Below are positions 24,988-33,497 of a DNA stretch of 64,000 nt, in pieces. Below the pieces are notes generated by a model that worked only from the letters and a program-made list of their open reading frames with translations, was not told the origin of the DNA and ran no database searches. This DNA is from DATARH01 sp963712835 (lineage in GTDB: Bacteria > Pseudomonadota > Alphaproteobacteria > ATCC43930 > CGMCC-115725), in assembly GCA_963712835.1 (NCBI GenBank), contig CAVQJJ010000011.1, positions 558,001 through 622,000 on the forward strand. Reading direction: 5' to 3'. How positions within the stretch are numbered: position 1 is the stretch's first letter; the number at the start of each line of letters is the position of its first letter. A program made the translations under genes and the position numbers.

Positions 24988-25617
24988 CTATTTCCCGAAC
25001 GCGCGCAGGAAGGTCGCGACCGCGGCGCGGGCGGCGGCGCGCAGCTCGGCCGGTTTTGGCGGCGGATCGAGCCGCAGAAGCTGGCGCAGGTGAAAATCGC
25101 CGCGCATCAGCGAGATGAATTGTTCGGCGGCGAGTTTCGGGTCGGCGACGGACAGCGTGCCGGCCTCGTCCGCCCGACGCAGAAACGCCTCGATCTGCGT
25201 TCGCGTCTGCTCCGGCCCGGCGCGCCAGAACACGTCGCCGAGCTGTGGGAAGCGCACCGCCTCGGCGATGGTGATGCGATTGACCGCGATGGCGTCGGGC
25301 GACAGGACCAGTTCGAGGAAGCGCTGCGCGATCTCGGTCAGGGATTTCTCGACATCGCGCGGGTCAAGCTCTCGCGCCGAGAAACCACGAAAATAGCGCT
25401 CCCCCTCGCTCGCCACGACCGCGCCGAACAACTCCTCCTTGCTGGAGAAATAGGCGTAGAGGGTCGCCTTCGACGCGCCCGCCTCGCGCGCGATCGCGTC
25501 CATGCTGACCGCGCCGAAGCCGCCCGCCAGAAAGGTGCGCCGCGCCGCCGCCAGGATGCTCTCGGCCTTTTCGGTCGGCGCATTCGCGGCAGCTATGTCA
25601 GAACCTGCTGCGCTCAT
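24988..25617 (-). CDS. TetR/AcrR-family repressor
   Basis: 209 residues. The N-terminal helix-turn-helix is typical (AARRTFLAGGFGAVSMDAIA, GASKATLYAYFSSKEELF). The C-terminal ligand domain resembles the AefR-type group. It is divergent from an EmrAB-like pump, with a palindrome of the kind this family binds in between (25661-25677). It most likely represses the pump until an effector binds. Its stop abuts the stop of the radical SAM gene. Confidence 0.92.
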   Translation of the reverse strand: MSAAGSDIAAANAPTEKAESILAAARRTFLAGGFGAVSMDAIAREAGASKATLYAYFSSKEELFGAVVASEGERYFRGFSARELDPRDVEKSLTEIAQRFLELVLSPDAIAVNRITIAEAVRFPQLGDVFWRAGPEQTRTQIEAFLRRADEAGTLSVADPKLAAEQFISLMRGDFHLRQLLRLDPPPKPAELRAAARAAVATFLRAFGK

Positions 25618-25620
25618 CGC

Positions 25621-25649
25621 TTGACAGCATGTACCCGCGCTTTCATGTT
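25621..25649 (+). promoter_or_regulatory. Candidate sigma-70 promoter of the pump operon
   Basis: A perfect TTGACA (-35, 25621-25626) is followed 17 bases later by CATGTT (25644-25649), a weak -10. The predicted start of transcription (about 25656) falls just before the TetR palindrome, as expected for repression. Confidence 0.4.
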
Positions 25650-25660
25650 TCGCAAGACTG

Positions 25661-25677
25661 AACTGAACGGTTTAGTT
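25661..25677. promoter_or_regulatory. Probable TetR operator
   Basis: AACTGAACGGTTTAGTT is a 17-bp palindrome with a single mismatched pair. It lies between the divergent tetR and pump genes, immediately downstream of the candidate promoter. Half-sites of ACTGAAC/GTTTAGT type are common for AcrR/AefR-like repressors. Confidence 0.6.
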
Positions 25678-25710
25678 TAATCTTAACGCGTAAAAGCGAT
25701 TTTTCATCCT

Positions 25711-26814
25711 ATGCGCAAGACGTTGTTGATGGTGCTGCCGGTTGCGCTGCTGGTAGCAGTCATATACGGGGGTTTGCAATGGTGGCGCGATTGGCGCTTC
25801 CAGCAATCCACCGACGACGCCTATGTCGAGAGCGACATTTCGCTGATCAGCCCGAAGATCGAGGGCTACATCAAGGATGTGGAGGTCGAGGACAACCAGC
25901 ACGTCAAAGCTGGTCAGGTGCTGTTCGCGATCGACGACAGCGACTTCGCGGCGAAAGTCGCGCAGGCCAAGGCCGCGGTCGATGCCGAGGTCGCGAGCGT
26001 CGCAACCTTTGAAACGCGGCACGATCAACAGCTTGCGATGATCAACCAGGCCGCCGCCGAGCTCGAGTCCGCCAAGGCCGAGGTGGAGCGCGCCGACCTC
26101 GATCAGAAACGCTACGTTACGCTCGTCGCCAGCGATGTCGCGACCAAGCAGCGCTACGAAACCGCCGAAGCGGATGCGACCAAGGCATCGGCCAATCTGT
26201 TGCGGGCGCAAGCCGCACTGGAAGCCGCCAAACAGCAACTCGCCGTGCTCGATGCGCAAAAACACGAAGAGCAGGCCAAACGCGCTCAGGCGCGCGCGAC
26301 GCTGCAGCTCGCGCAGAACGACCTCGACAACACGGTGATCCGCGCGCCGGTCGATGGGGTTATCGGCAACCGCGCTGGGCAGATCGGGCAGTATGTTAAG
26401 CCGGGGACGCAGTTGGCGTCGCTGGTGCCGCTGCCGCACGTCTACGTCACCGCCAACTTCAAGGAAACCCAGCTGACGCGAATGCGGCCGGGGCAGCCGG
26501 CCGAGATTTCCGTGGACGCCTATCCCGACCAAGTCATCGACGGCAAGGTCGAGAGCTTCGCGCCGGCGAGCGGCGCCGAGTTCTCGCTGCTGCCGCCCGA
26601 CAACGCGACCGGCAATTTCACCAAGATCGTGCAGCGCGTACCGGTGCGCATCGCCGTCCCGGCGGACGGACCGCTATCGTCGCTGCTGCGGCCCGGCCTG
26701 TCGGTCGTCGTCAATGTCGATACGCGCGCGCAAGGCTCTGCGACCGCCCAGGACGGCATCGTCGGCACCGCCGAGGCGAAGCCCTCCGCCGCGAAAATGA
26801 CCCCAGGGAAATGA
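25711..26814 (+). CDS. HlyD/EmrA-family membrane fusion protein
   Basis: 367-residue periplasmic adaptor of a tripartite efflux pump. One N-terminal helix (about 5-24), then the QQSTDDAYVESDISLISPKI lipoyl-type entry, a long alpha hairpin (about 95-205, Ala/Glu/Lys-rich) and the second half-motif with NTVIRAPVDGVIGNR and beta-barrel segments. The Pro/Ala/Lys-rich tail ends 10 bases before the transporter gene. It probably works with that DHA2 permease and an outer membrane channel encoded elsewhere. Confidence 0.93.
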   Translation: MRKTLLMVLPVALLVAVIYGGLQWWRDWRFQQSTDDAYVESDISLISPKIEGYIKDVEVEDNQHVKAGQVLFAIDDSDFAAKVAQAKAAVDAEVASVATFETRHDQQLAMINQAAAELESAKAEVERADLDQKRYVTLVASDVATKQRYETAEADATKASANLLRAQAALEAAKQQLAVLDAQKHEEQAKRAQARATLQLAQNDLDNTVIRAPVDGVIGNRAGQIGQYVKPGTQLASLVPLPHVYVTANFKETQLTRMRPGQPAEISVDAYPDQVIDGKVESFAPASGAEFSLLPPDNATGNFTKIVQRVPVRIAVPADGPLSSLLRPGLSVVVNVDTRAQGSATAQDGIVGTAEAKPSAAKMTPGK

Positions 26815-26824
26815 CCGCAGGGAA

Positions 26825-28462
26825 ATGACCCTCGTTACCACGTTTCGCCGGGTGCGCACGCCGCGCCCCGTTGCGGCAGCGACGCCGCCGCCAAGCGCTG
26901 CGCCCGCGCCGCATTCGGCGGCGACGCGCCCGCCCGTCACGTTGCGGCAGTGGGTCGGCGTACTCGCCATGGTCGTCGGCATGTTCATGGCGCTGCTCGA
27001 CATTCAGATCGTCACGAGCTCGCTGACGCAGATCCAGGGCGGGCTGTCGGCGAGCCCCGACGAGATCAGCTGGATCCAAACGTCCTACATCATCGCCGAG
27101 GTGGTGATGATTCCGCTGTCCGGGACGCTGGCGCGGATGATGTCGACCCGGTTGCTGTATGTCATCGCGACGGTCGGGTTCACGATCGCCAGCGCGCTCT
27201 GCGCCAGCGCCACCACCCTTGGCACGATGATCGTGTTCCGCGTGCTGCAAGGGTTTCTCGGCGGGGCGATGATCCCGACAGTGTTCCCGGTGATCTATAC
27301 GGTGTTTCCGCCGCGCCAGCTCGCGCTGCTGATGGTCATCGTCTCGTTGATCCTCAACCTATCCTCAACCGGCGGGCCGACCGTCGGCGGCTTTCTCACC
27401 GACACCTATTCGTGGCACTGGCTGTTTCTCGTCAACATCGTACCCGGCATCTTCGTCGCCACGACGGTGTGGACGCTGATCGATGTCGACAAGCCGGACT
27501 GGTCGCTGCTCAAGGGCTTCGACCTGACCGGCCTCGTTCTAATGGCGTTGTTCCTCGGATGTCTCGAATACGTGCTCGAAGAGGGCGAGCGCTGGGACTG
27601 GTTTTCCGACGATACGATCCTCACCGCGGCGATGGTTTCGGCAATTGCGGCGGGGTTCTTCTTCTGGCGGGTTTTCACCTATCGCCAGCCGATCGTCGAT
27701 CTGCGCGCCATCCGCATTCGCAACTTCGCGATGGGATCGCTGTACAGCTTTGTGGTCGGTGTTGGGCTTTATTGTGGGACTTACGTGATCCCGCTGTTCC
27801 TCGCCGAGGTGCGCGGGTACTCCAGCCTGCAAATTGGCCTGACGGTCGTCGTCACCGGATTGACCCAGATCTGCATTTCGCCATTCACCACCATCATCGC
27901 GCGAAAGATCGATCTGCGGCTGATGCTGGCGATCGGCATGAGCCTTTTTATGGCCGCCATGTGGATGAACGCCACCTTCACCAATCAGACAAGCTTCTGG
28001 GAATTGCTGGTGCCGCAGATGGTGCGCGGCTGTGCGCTGATGTTCTGCTTCCTGCCCGCCAACCTGATCTCGTTGAGCAACCTGCCGCCCGACGTGCTGA
28101 AGGCCTCGGCCGGGCTCTACAACCTGATGCGCAACCTCGGCGGCGCGCTCGGATTGGCCGGGCTCGGCACGGTGATGAACCTGCGGCTGCATTTCCACTG
28201 GAACCGGCTGATCGAAAGCGTCAACCCGGCGCGCCCGGCGGTGCAGCATTTTCTCGATGTCGAGACCAACCGCTTCGACCCGCATTTCACCGGCGGGGGC
28301 GGACCGGCGGCGATCCAGCTGCTTGGCCGCATCGTCGAGCGCGAGGCGCTCGTTTTGACCTTCAACGACGTGATGCTGCTGATCGGCGGAATATTTTTTG
28401 TCGGCTTGGTGATGATCCCGCTCCTCAAGCGGCCGAGCGCCGCCGCCCTCGGCTCGCGCTAG
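26825..28462 (+). CDS. EmrB-type MFS drug transporter (DHA2, 14 spans)
   Basis: 545 residues with about 14 hydrophobic segments. The family signature GVLAMVVGMFMALLDIQIV opens the first span; motif C-like GGPTVGGFLTDTYSWHWLF and the central loop are typical of EmrB. An extra 40-residue Pro/Ala-rich cytoplasmic N-terminus precedes the first helix. It forms an operon with the EmrA-like gene under the divergent TetR regulator. Substrates are probably hydrophobic toxic compounds, by family. Confidence 0.93.
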   Translation: MTLVTTFRRVRTPRPVAAATPPPSAAPAPHSAATRPPVTLRQWVGVLAMVVGMFMALLDIQIVTSSLTQIQGGLSASPDEISWIQTSYIIAEVVMIPLSGTLARMMSTRLLYVIATVGFTIASALCASATTLGTMIVFRVLQGFLGGAMIPTVFPVIYTVFPPRQLALLMVIVSLILNLSSTGGPTVGGFLTDTYSWHWLFLVNIVPGIFVATTVWTLIDVDKPDWSLLKGFDLTGLVLMALFLGCLEYVLEEGERWDWFSDDTILTAAMVSAIAAGFFFWRVFTYRQPIVDLRAIRIRNFAMGSLYSFVVGVGLYCGTYVIPLFLAEVRGYSSLQIGLTVVVTGLTQICISPFTTIIARKIDLRLMLAIGMSLFMAAMWMNATFTNQTSFWELLVPQMVRGCALMFCFLPANLISLSNLPPDVLKASAGLYNLMRNLGGALGLAGLGTVMNLRLHFHWNRLIESVNPARPAVQHFLDVETNRFDPHFTGGGGPAAIQLLGRIVEREALVLTFNDVMLLIGGIFFVGLVMIPLLKRPSAAALGSR

Positions 28463-28463
28463 C

Positions 28464-29838
28464 TTAGGCGCGCTGCCCCGTCGACCCGAGATCGCCCAAG
28501 GCTCCCGGCTGGCGCATCAGCCACAACAGGATCAACAGCCCCGGCGCGCAGGCGAGCGTGCTGAGCACGAAAAAAATCGTCCACCCGAGGGTCTGCGCGA
28601 AGTAGCCGCCCGAGGCGGCAAGCACGTTGAGGCCAACCGTCGCCAGCGAGGACAGCAGCGCGTATTGCGTCGCGGTGAAATCGCGGCTGCACAGCGCCGA
28701 GAGATACGCAACGAACGCCGCCGAAGCCATGCCGCCGGTCAAATTCTCGCCGCCAATCGTCACCGCCAGCACGGCGACATTGTGCCCGGCCCAAAGCTGC
28801 GCGACATACATCAGGTTCGACAGCGCCTGCATTCCGCCGCATACCAGCAGCGCCACGAAGACCCCCCAGCGCGCCACCAGGATGCCGCCGAGCGCCACCC
28901 CGCCCAAGGTCGCGATGACCCCATAGATCTTGGCGACGGTCGCCACCTCGACCTTGGTGAAGCCGAGCTCGACGTAGAGCGGGTTCGCCATCGACCCAGC
29001 CAGTGCGTCGCCGAATTTGTAGGACACGATGAACAGCACGATCGTCAGCAGCGTCAGCCCGCCATTGCGGCGCAGCATGTCGAGAAACGGCGCGACGACC
29101 GCTCCCCTCAGCCAGGCCGCGGCGCGTGCGGTCGGGCGGTCGCCGGGAAGTTTTTCGGGCGAAGCCAAGCCGCCCGGCTCCGGCGTCAACAGCACCGTCA
29201 CCATCCCGACCGACATCAGCGCGGCCATGATCCCATAGGCGACGTGCCAGCCGCCGAGAACTCGCGGCGTAAAGCGCCCCGGCGCCGGAAGCGAGCATCC
29301 CGAAGCGATAGCCCCATTGCGTCGCCGCGGCGCCGGCGCCTTGCTCCTCGGGGAGCAGCAGGTCGATGCGATAAGCGTCGATGACGATGTCCTGGCTCGC
29401 CGACAGAAACGCCACGATGACCGCCGCAAGGGCGGTCGTTGCCGGTTCGCTTTTGGGGTCGCACATGCCGAGATGGAGGATCGCCACGGCGAGCAGAAAC
29501 TGGATCGTCAGCGCCCAGCTGCGCCGCCGTCCGAGCCGGCGGGTCAGGATCGGGATCGGCAGCCGGTCGATCAGCGGCGACCAGCACCATTTGAAGCTGT
29601 AGGGAGCGCGCACCAGGCCAAAAAGCCCGATCGCGGTCAGCGACACGCCGAGCTCGGCCAGCCAATAAGACAAGGTGCCGAAGGTGAGCGCCAGCGGCAG
29701 TCCGCTCGAAAACCCCATCAGCAGCACCGCGATCAGCCGCGGCTGCCGGTAGACGGCGAGCGCCGCCGCCCAGTCGTGGCGCCCGGCGCCCCTTACGTGC
29801 TTGCCACCCGGGCGAAAGCCGGGGCCTATTTCAGCCAT
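28464..29838 (-). pseudogene. AmpG-like MFS permease, frameshifted as given
   Basis: Two halves of one MFS permease lie in different frames. The N-terminal half (LIAVLLMGFSSGLPLALTFG, LSASQDIVIDAYRIDLL) breaks near 29258; the C-terminal half resumes with LGGWHVAYGIMAALM and ends at 28464. AmpG proteins import muropeptides for wall recycling. Deleting one T from GAGTTC (29258-29263) joins the frames as GALYAASLGGWH. The apparent start ATG (29838) lies in a dispersed repeat, so the first residues (MAEIGPGFRPGG) may not be native. It may be intact in reality; see the GANTC finding. Confidence 0.75.
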
Positions 29839-29862
29839 GGGTCCCGGCTTCCGCCGGGATGG
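29804..29862. repeat. Dispersed CGGGCGAAAGCCGG-type palindromic repeat
   Basis: Imperfect inverted repeat of the common proteobacterial kind whose arms read CCCGGGCGAAAGCCGGG / GTCCCGGCTTCCGCCGGGA. It overlaps the apparent start of the AmpG-like gene. Related copies: 30555, 35160, 54271 and, more divergent, 58432. Confidence 0.6.
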
Positions 29863-29902
29863 TGCTGAAGGCGCGCCGCGCGACTTGGGCAGGGGGTTGA
29901 CC

Positions 29903-30652
29903 CTACTGATGCAGTTTCGGCATCTCGCCGAGCGTGGGGTCCACCTGCTCGCGCGACTTCGGCTGATTGGCCTTCTGCTCGGCGGCGATGACGTCCGCGG
30001 CCACCTGCATCTTGATGATCTTATCGGGGTTGGCGACTTTGCCGTTGTTGTTGGGGTCGCCCTTCTTGATCTGGTCGACATACTCCATGCCCGAGGCGAC
30101 CTTGCCGAAGACCGTGTACTTGCCGTCGAGCGCCGGCGCATCGCCGAGCATGATGAAGAACTGGCTGTCGGCGCTATTGGGATCGGAGGTACGCGCCATC
30201 GCGACCACGCCGCGCACGAACGGCTCGTTCGAGAATTCCGCCTTGAGCGGGTGACCCGAGCCGCCGGCGCCGGTGCCGGTCGGGTCGCCGCCCTGCACCA
30301 TAAAGCCGGCGATCACCCGGTGAAAAACGACGCCGTCATAAAACCCGGCGCGCGCCAGCTTTTTGATCTGATTGACGGTGTTGGGCGCGAGATCGGGGCG
30401 CAGCTGGATGACCACCCGGCCGAAAGCAAGGTCCATGTATAGCGTATCGGCCGCGGTGGCGGGCGGGTCGGCCGCCAGTGCCGCGCCACCAATCGCCGCA
30501 CTCGCGGTCAAAATAGCCGCAAGCAAAAGAACGGATCGCCGCGTCTTCGTTATGGTCGTTCCCGCGAAAGCGGGAACCCAGGGCAAACGACAAGGTGGTT
30601 GCCCGTGGGTCCCGGCTTTCGCGGGGGAGACGAACGGAAGTTTGAACGGCAT
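29903..30652 (-). CDS. Periplasmic cyclophilin-type peptidyl-prolyl isomerase
   Basis: 249 residues; catalyses proline isomerisation. The cyclophilin core is clear: FYDGVVFHRVIAGFMVQGGD, GSGHPLKAEFSNEPFVRG and NSADSQFFIMLGDAP. A signal peptide-like stretch (RRSVLLLAAILTASAA ending ALA-A) suggests export. The only usable start, ATG at 30652, lies beyond a dispersed repeat, so the first 30 residues (with PAKAGTH and PWVPAFAGTT) are repeat-encoded. They would be removed with the signal peptide if export works. It is a tandem partner of the cytoplasmic paralogue 10 bases upstream. Confidence 0.85.
   Translation of the reverse strand: MPFKLPFVSPAKAGTHGQPPCRLPWVPAFAGTTITKTRRSVLLLAAILTASAAIGGAALAADPPATAADTLYMDLAFGRVVIQLRPDLAPNTVNQIKKLARAGFYDGVVFHRVIAGFMVQGGDPTGTGAGGSGHPLKAEFSNEPFVRGVVAMARTSDPNSADSQFFIMLGDAPALDGKYTVFGKVASGMEYVDQIKKGDPNNNGKVANPDKIIKMQVAADVIAAEQKANQPKSREQVDPTLGEMPKLHQ
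30555..30635. repeat. Dispersed TTCCCGCGAAAGCGGGAA-type repeat
   Basis: Nested palindromes, TTCCCGCGAAAGCGGGAA on one side and GTCCCGGCTTTCGCGGGGG on the other, with a 40-base middle. It is read in frame as the N-terminus of the periplasmic cyclophilin (PWVPAFAGTT). Same family as 54271-54348. Confidence 0.75.
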
Positions 30653-30662
30653 CGCACACACC

Positions 30663-31142
30663 CTATGCCGCGTCGGCGGCAACCTGCATTTTGACGATCT
30701 TGTCGGGGTCGGCGACGGCGCCGCTGCGCGGGTCACCCTTCTTGATCGCGTCGATATGCTCCATACCCTCGGTCACCTTGCCCCACACCGTGTACTGGTT
30801 GTCGAGGAAGGTGGCGTCGGCGAAGCAGATAAAGAACTGGCTGTCGGCGCTGTTGGGATCGGAGGTGCGCGCCATCGACACGACGCCGCGAACATGCGGC
30901 TCCGACGAGAACTCGGCTTTGACATGCTGCCCGGAGCCGCCGGAGCCGGTACCGGTGGGGTCGCCGGTCTGCGCCATGAAGCCGGCGATCACCCGGTGGA
31001 AGACAATCCCGTCATAGAACCCGCGTCGCGCCAACGACTTGATATGCGCGCAATGCTCGGGCGCCAGGTCGGGACGCATCTCGATCACCACCCGCCCGGC
31101 GGGCACGTCGAGATAGAGGATGTCTTCGAGATCGGCTGCCAT
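30663..31142 (-). CDS. ppiB: Cytoplasmic cyclophilin-type peptidyl-prolyl isomerase
   Basis: 159 residues without signal peptide. FYDGIVFHRVIAGFMAQTGD contains the catalytic FHR; GSGQHVKAEFSSEPHVRG and NSADSQFFICFAD complete the active site. It is about two-thirds identical by eye to the downstream periplasmic copy, so the pair is a tandem duplication. ATG at 31142; 17 bases after the NDUFA9-like gene in a minus-strand run. Confidence 0.92.
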   Translation of the reverse strand: MAADLEDILYLDVPAGRVVIEMRPDLAPEHCAHIKSLARRGFYDGIVFHRVIAGFMAQTGDPTGTGSGGSGQHVKAEFSSEPHVRGVVSMARTSDPNSADSQFFICFADATFLDNQYTVWGKVTEGMEHIDAIKKGDPRSGAVADPDKIVKMQVAADAA

Positions 31143-31159
31143 CGACGTGTCCTTTACCT

Positions 31160-32116
31160 TTAGGCGGCGACGCGCCGCCGGTCGTACCAGCCGCCGCGGC
31201 GGAAGCGATCGAGGTAGGTCGGCAGGATCGCCTCGACCGCGGTCGGCTCGATGCCGAGCGTACGCAAATCGAGCGCGCCGTTGGCGACCACATTGTCGCG
31301 CTTCAGCATTTCAACCTGATCGGGAGTCAGGGGCGGCTTCGGCAACAGCGACATAAGCCTCGCTTGCAGGCTGGCGATGCCGAACGGCAGATCGATAAAG
31401 CGCCGGTTGCGCTTGATCTCGTGCAGCATCGTCTCCATCAGCGCGCGGAAGGTGTAGACCTTGGGGCCGCCGAGCTCGTAGGTGCGCCCGGCGGCGGCCG
31501 GATCGTCGAGCACGCGGATTGCGGCCGACGCCACATCGCCGACATAGACTGGTTGGAACCGCGTCTCGCCACCGCCGATCAGCGGCACGAACGGCGACAT
31601 CACCGCCATCGTCGCGAAGCGGTTGAAGAAATCGTCCTCCGGGCCGAATACGATCGACGGTCTGAGGATCGTCGCGGTGGGGAACGCGTCCTTGACCGCC
31701 TGCTCGCCGGCTGCCTTGGAGCGCGCATAGGCCGAGGATGAGCGCGCATCGGCGCCGATCGCCGAGATGTGCACCAGCCGCTCGACCCCGGCCTCGCGCG
31801 CCAGCCGCGCCAGCTTCGCCGGCGCCGAATGGTGCATAACATCGAACTTCTGGCCGCCGCGCTCGTAGAGGATGCCGACGCAATTGACGAGCGCGTCCTT
31901 CCCGGCAACGAAAGCACGTAACACGTCCTCCGGCGCATCGATGCCGATGTTGACGAGGCCGACCTGGCCGACATCGCCTTTCAGCTTGAGGAACTTGGCG
32001 TCGGCCGCATGGCGCCCGCCGACGGTCAGCGTCTCGCCGCGCTCGGCGAGCCGCTTGACGATGTAGCGCCCGATGAACCCCGACCCGCCGAGGACCGCAA
32101 TCTGGTGCCGCTTCAT
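31160..32116 (-). CDS. NDUFA9-like NAD(P)-binding protein (atypical SDR)
   Basis: 318 residues. The Rossmann motif AVLGGSGFIGRYIVKRLAER starts at residue 6; DALVNCVGILYE and VERLVHISAIGAD follow. The YxxxK region is SSAYARSKAAGE. The C-terminal part with FRALMETMLHEIKRNR and LTPDQVEMLKRDNVV matches the bacterial complex I NDUFA9-subunit-like family, which may act in respiratory-complex assembly or quinone chemistry. It lies next to a Rieske gene, consistent with a respiratory role. Start ATG at 32116; an upstream extension is not family-like. Confidence 0.88.
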   Translation of the reverse strand: MKRHQIAVLGGSGFIGRYIVKRLAERGETLTVGGRHAADAKFLKLKGDVGQVGLVNIGIDAPEDVLRAFVAGKDALVNCVGILYERGGQKFDVMHHSAPAKLARLAREAGVERLVHISAIGADARSSSAYARSKAAGEQAVKDAFPTATILRPSIVFGPEDDFFNRFATMAVMSPFVPLIGGGETRFQPVYVGDVASAAIRVLDDPAAAGRTYELGGPKVYTFRALMETMLHEIKRNRRFIDLPFGIASLQARLMSLLPKPPLTPDQVEMLKRDNVVANGALDLRTLGIEPTAVEAILPTYLDRFRRGGWYDRRRVAA

Positions 32117-32172
32117 GGACGCGGGCTTAGCACGAAAACCCGCCGGCACCAATTCCCCGCGCCGTGGCTTTT

Positions 32173-32829
32173 TTATATCTGGTCGATCTCGGTCAAGTCG
32201 AACTCCGACCCCTGCGGGTTTTCGCCGATGCGTATCTTGTTGTCGGCGATGAAGCGGTAGGGCGGAACCGGCAGATTATACGGCGCCGGCACGCCCGCGA
32301 AGACGCGGCCCGCGAGATCGTATTTCGAGCCGTGACACGGGCAGAAATACCCGCCTGGCCAGCCCGGCCCCATCGACGCCCCGTTGCCAAGCGGCTCGAA
32401 ATTCGGGATGCAGCCGAGATGCGTGCAGATGCCGACGAGCACAAGCCATTCCGGCTTGATCGAACGGTGCCAGTTCGTCGCGTATTTGGGCTGCTGCAGA
32501 TTAGCTGAATTAGCGTCGCGCAGCAGCCCGATATCTTGCTGGGACTGCAGCATCTTCAGCTCGTCGGCGGTGCGGTGCAGAACCCAGATCGGTCGGCCTC
32601 GCCAGGCGACCGTAATCTGCTGACCCGGCTTGACCGGCGACAGATCGACATCGATCGGCGCGCCGGCGGCCAGCGTGTCGGCGGCAGGTTCCAACGAGTC
32701 GATAAACGGCCACAGCGCCGAGGCGACGCCGACTGCGCCAAGCGCGCCGGCGACCAAGGTCAGGAAATCGCGGCGCGGGGCGAGCGGGCCGTGCCCGGCC
32801 GGAACGATGTCATCGCTCATGTCAGGCAA
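32173..32829 (-). CDS. petA: Ubiquinol-cytochrome c reductase Rieske iron-sulfur subunit
   Basis: 218 residues. Twin-arginine type N-terminus (RRDFLTLVAGALGAVGVA) serving as the membrane anchor, and both 2Fe-2S boxes, CTHLGC (about 138) and CPCHGS (about 162). It takes electrons from ubiquinol in the bc1 complex. Unusually, cytochrome b and c1 genes (petB, petC) do not follow; the next gene is the NDUFA9-like one. Start at 32829 or, three codons later, MSDDIV at 32820. Confidence 0.93.
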   Translation of the reverse strand: MPDMSDDIVPAGHGPLAPRRDFLTLVAGALGAVGVASALWPFIDSLEPAADTLAAGAPIDVDLSPVKPGQQITVAWRGRPIWVLHRTADELKMLQSQQDIGLLRDANSANLQQPKYATNWHRSIKPEWLVLVGICTHLGCIPNFEPLGNGASMGPGWPGGYFCPCHGSKYDLAGRVFAGVPAPYNLPVPPYRFIADNKIRIGENPQGSEFDLTEIDQI

Positions 32830-32897
32830 ACACGCGGCGGCGATACTGCTCCGCAGGTTGCGTCAATCTGCGCAGGCTCACACGCTCGGCGCCGCGC

Positions 32898-33491
32898 TCA
32901 ATAAATTCCGGGGATCAGGCGTGCGGTGCGGCGGCTGTACTCGACGTAGTCGCGCGGGAAGGTCTCGCGCATCAGCCCCTCCTCCTGGCGAACTCGCACG
33001 AGGAACCCTATGAGGATCAAGGCGAGGCCAAGAAAGCCGTAGGGCGCACCCGATGCCAGCGCGGTCCCGACGATGGCGAGCGTCATGCCGGAATAAATCG
33101 GATGGCGCACCCAGCGATAGGGTCCGCTGGTGATCAGCGTGTGCCCCACCTTGACCATGACCTCGCCGCTCCAATTGCGGCCGAGATGCGCGCGCGCCCA
33201 GAACGAGAAGAGGATGCCGGCGAAAACGAGGGCGAGCGCAATGATGGCCAGCGCAGGGCTCTCGGCAATAACGCGCTGCATCAAGGCCGGCGGTACGCGC
33301 TGTGGCATCCAATGCGGCAGGAGCAGAGCGAAGAAACCGGCCACCACCGGCACCCGCTCGAGCAGGGTCGGCCCGAGCGGCTCTCTGCGTTGCGCACGCT
33401 TGACGAAGAAGGCGGCGCCGCACCAGACCACCATCCAGACCGCCCAGAGCAGCGCGATAAGTTCGTTCGAGACGGCGGTGAGGCGATCCAT
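32898..33491 (-). CDS. Isoprenylcysteine methyltransferase-like (ICMT/PEMT) membrane protein
   Basis: 197 residues with four to five membrane helices. The C-terminal signature HTLITSGPYRWVRHPIYSG, then EEGLMRETFPRDYVEYSRRT, is that of the ICMT/NnrU-like methyltransferase superfamily. Bacteria lack prenylated CaaX proteins, so the substrate is probably a lipid or other hydrophobic thiol or amine; unknown. It stops 68 bases upstream of petA and 6 bases after the luciferase-like gene, suggesting a minus-strand transcript. Confidence 0.88.
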   Translation of the reverse strand: MDRLTAVSNELIALLWAVWMVVWCGAAFFVKRAQRREPLGPTLLERVPVVAGFFALLLPHWMPQRVPPALMQRVIAESPALAIIALALVFAGILFSFWARAHLGRNWSGEVMVKVGHTLITSGPYRWVRHPIYSGMTLAIVGTALASGAPYGFLGLALILIGFLVRVRQEEGLMRETFPRDYVEYSRRTARLIPGIY

Positions 33492-33497
33492 GCCCGG

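Noticed and set aside
28464..29838. Ribosomal frameshifting in the AmpG-like gene
   Set aside because: There is no slippery heptamer at the break, and three unrelated genes show the same GANTC-plus-one pattern, so error is the better explanation.
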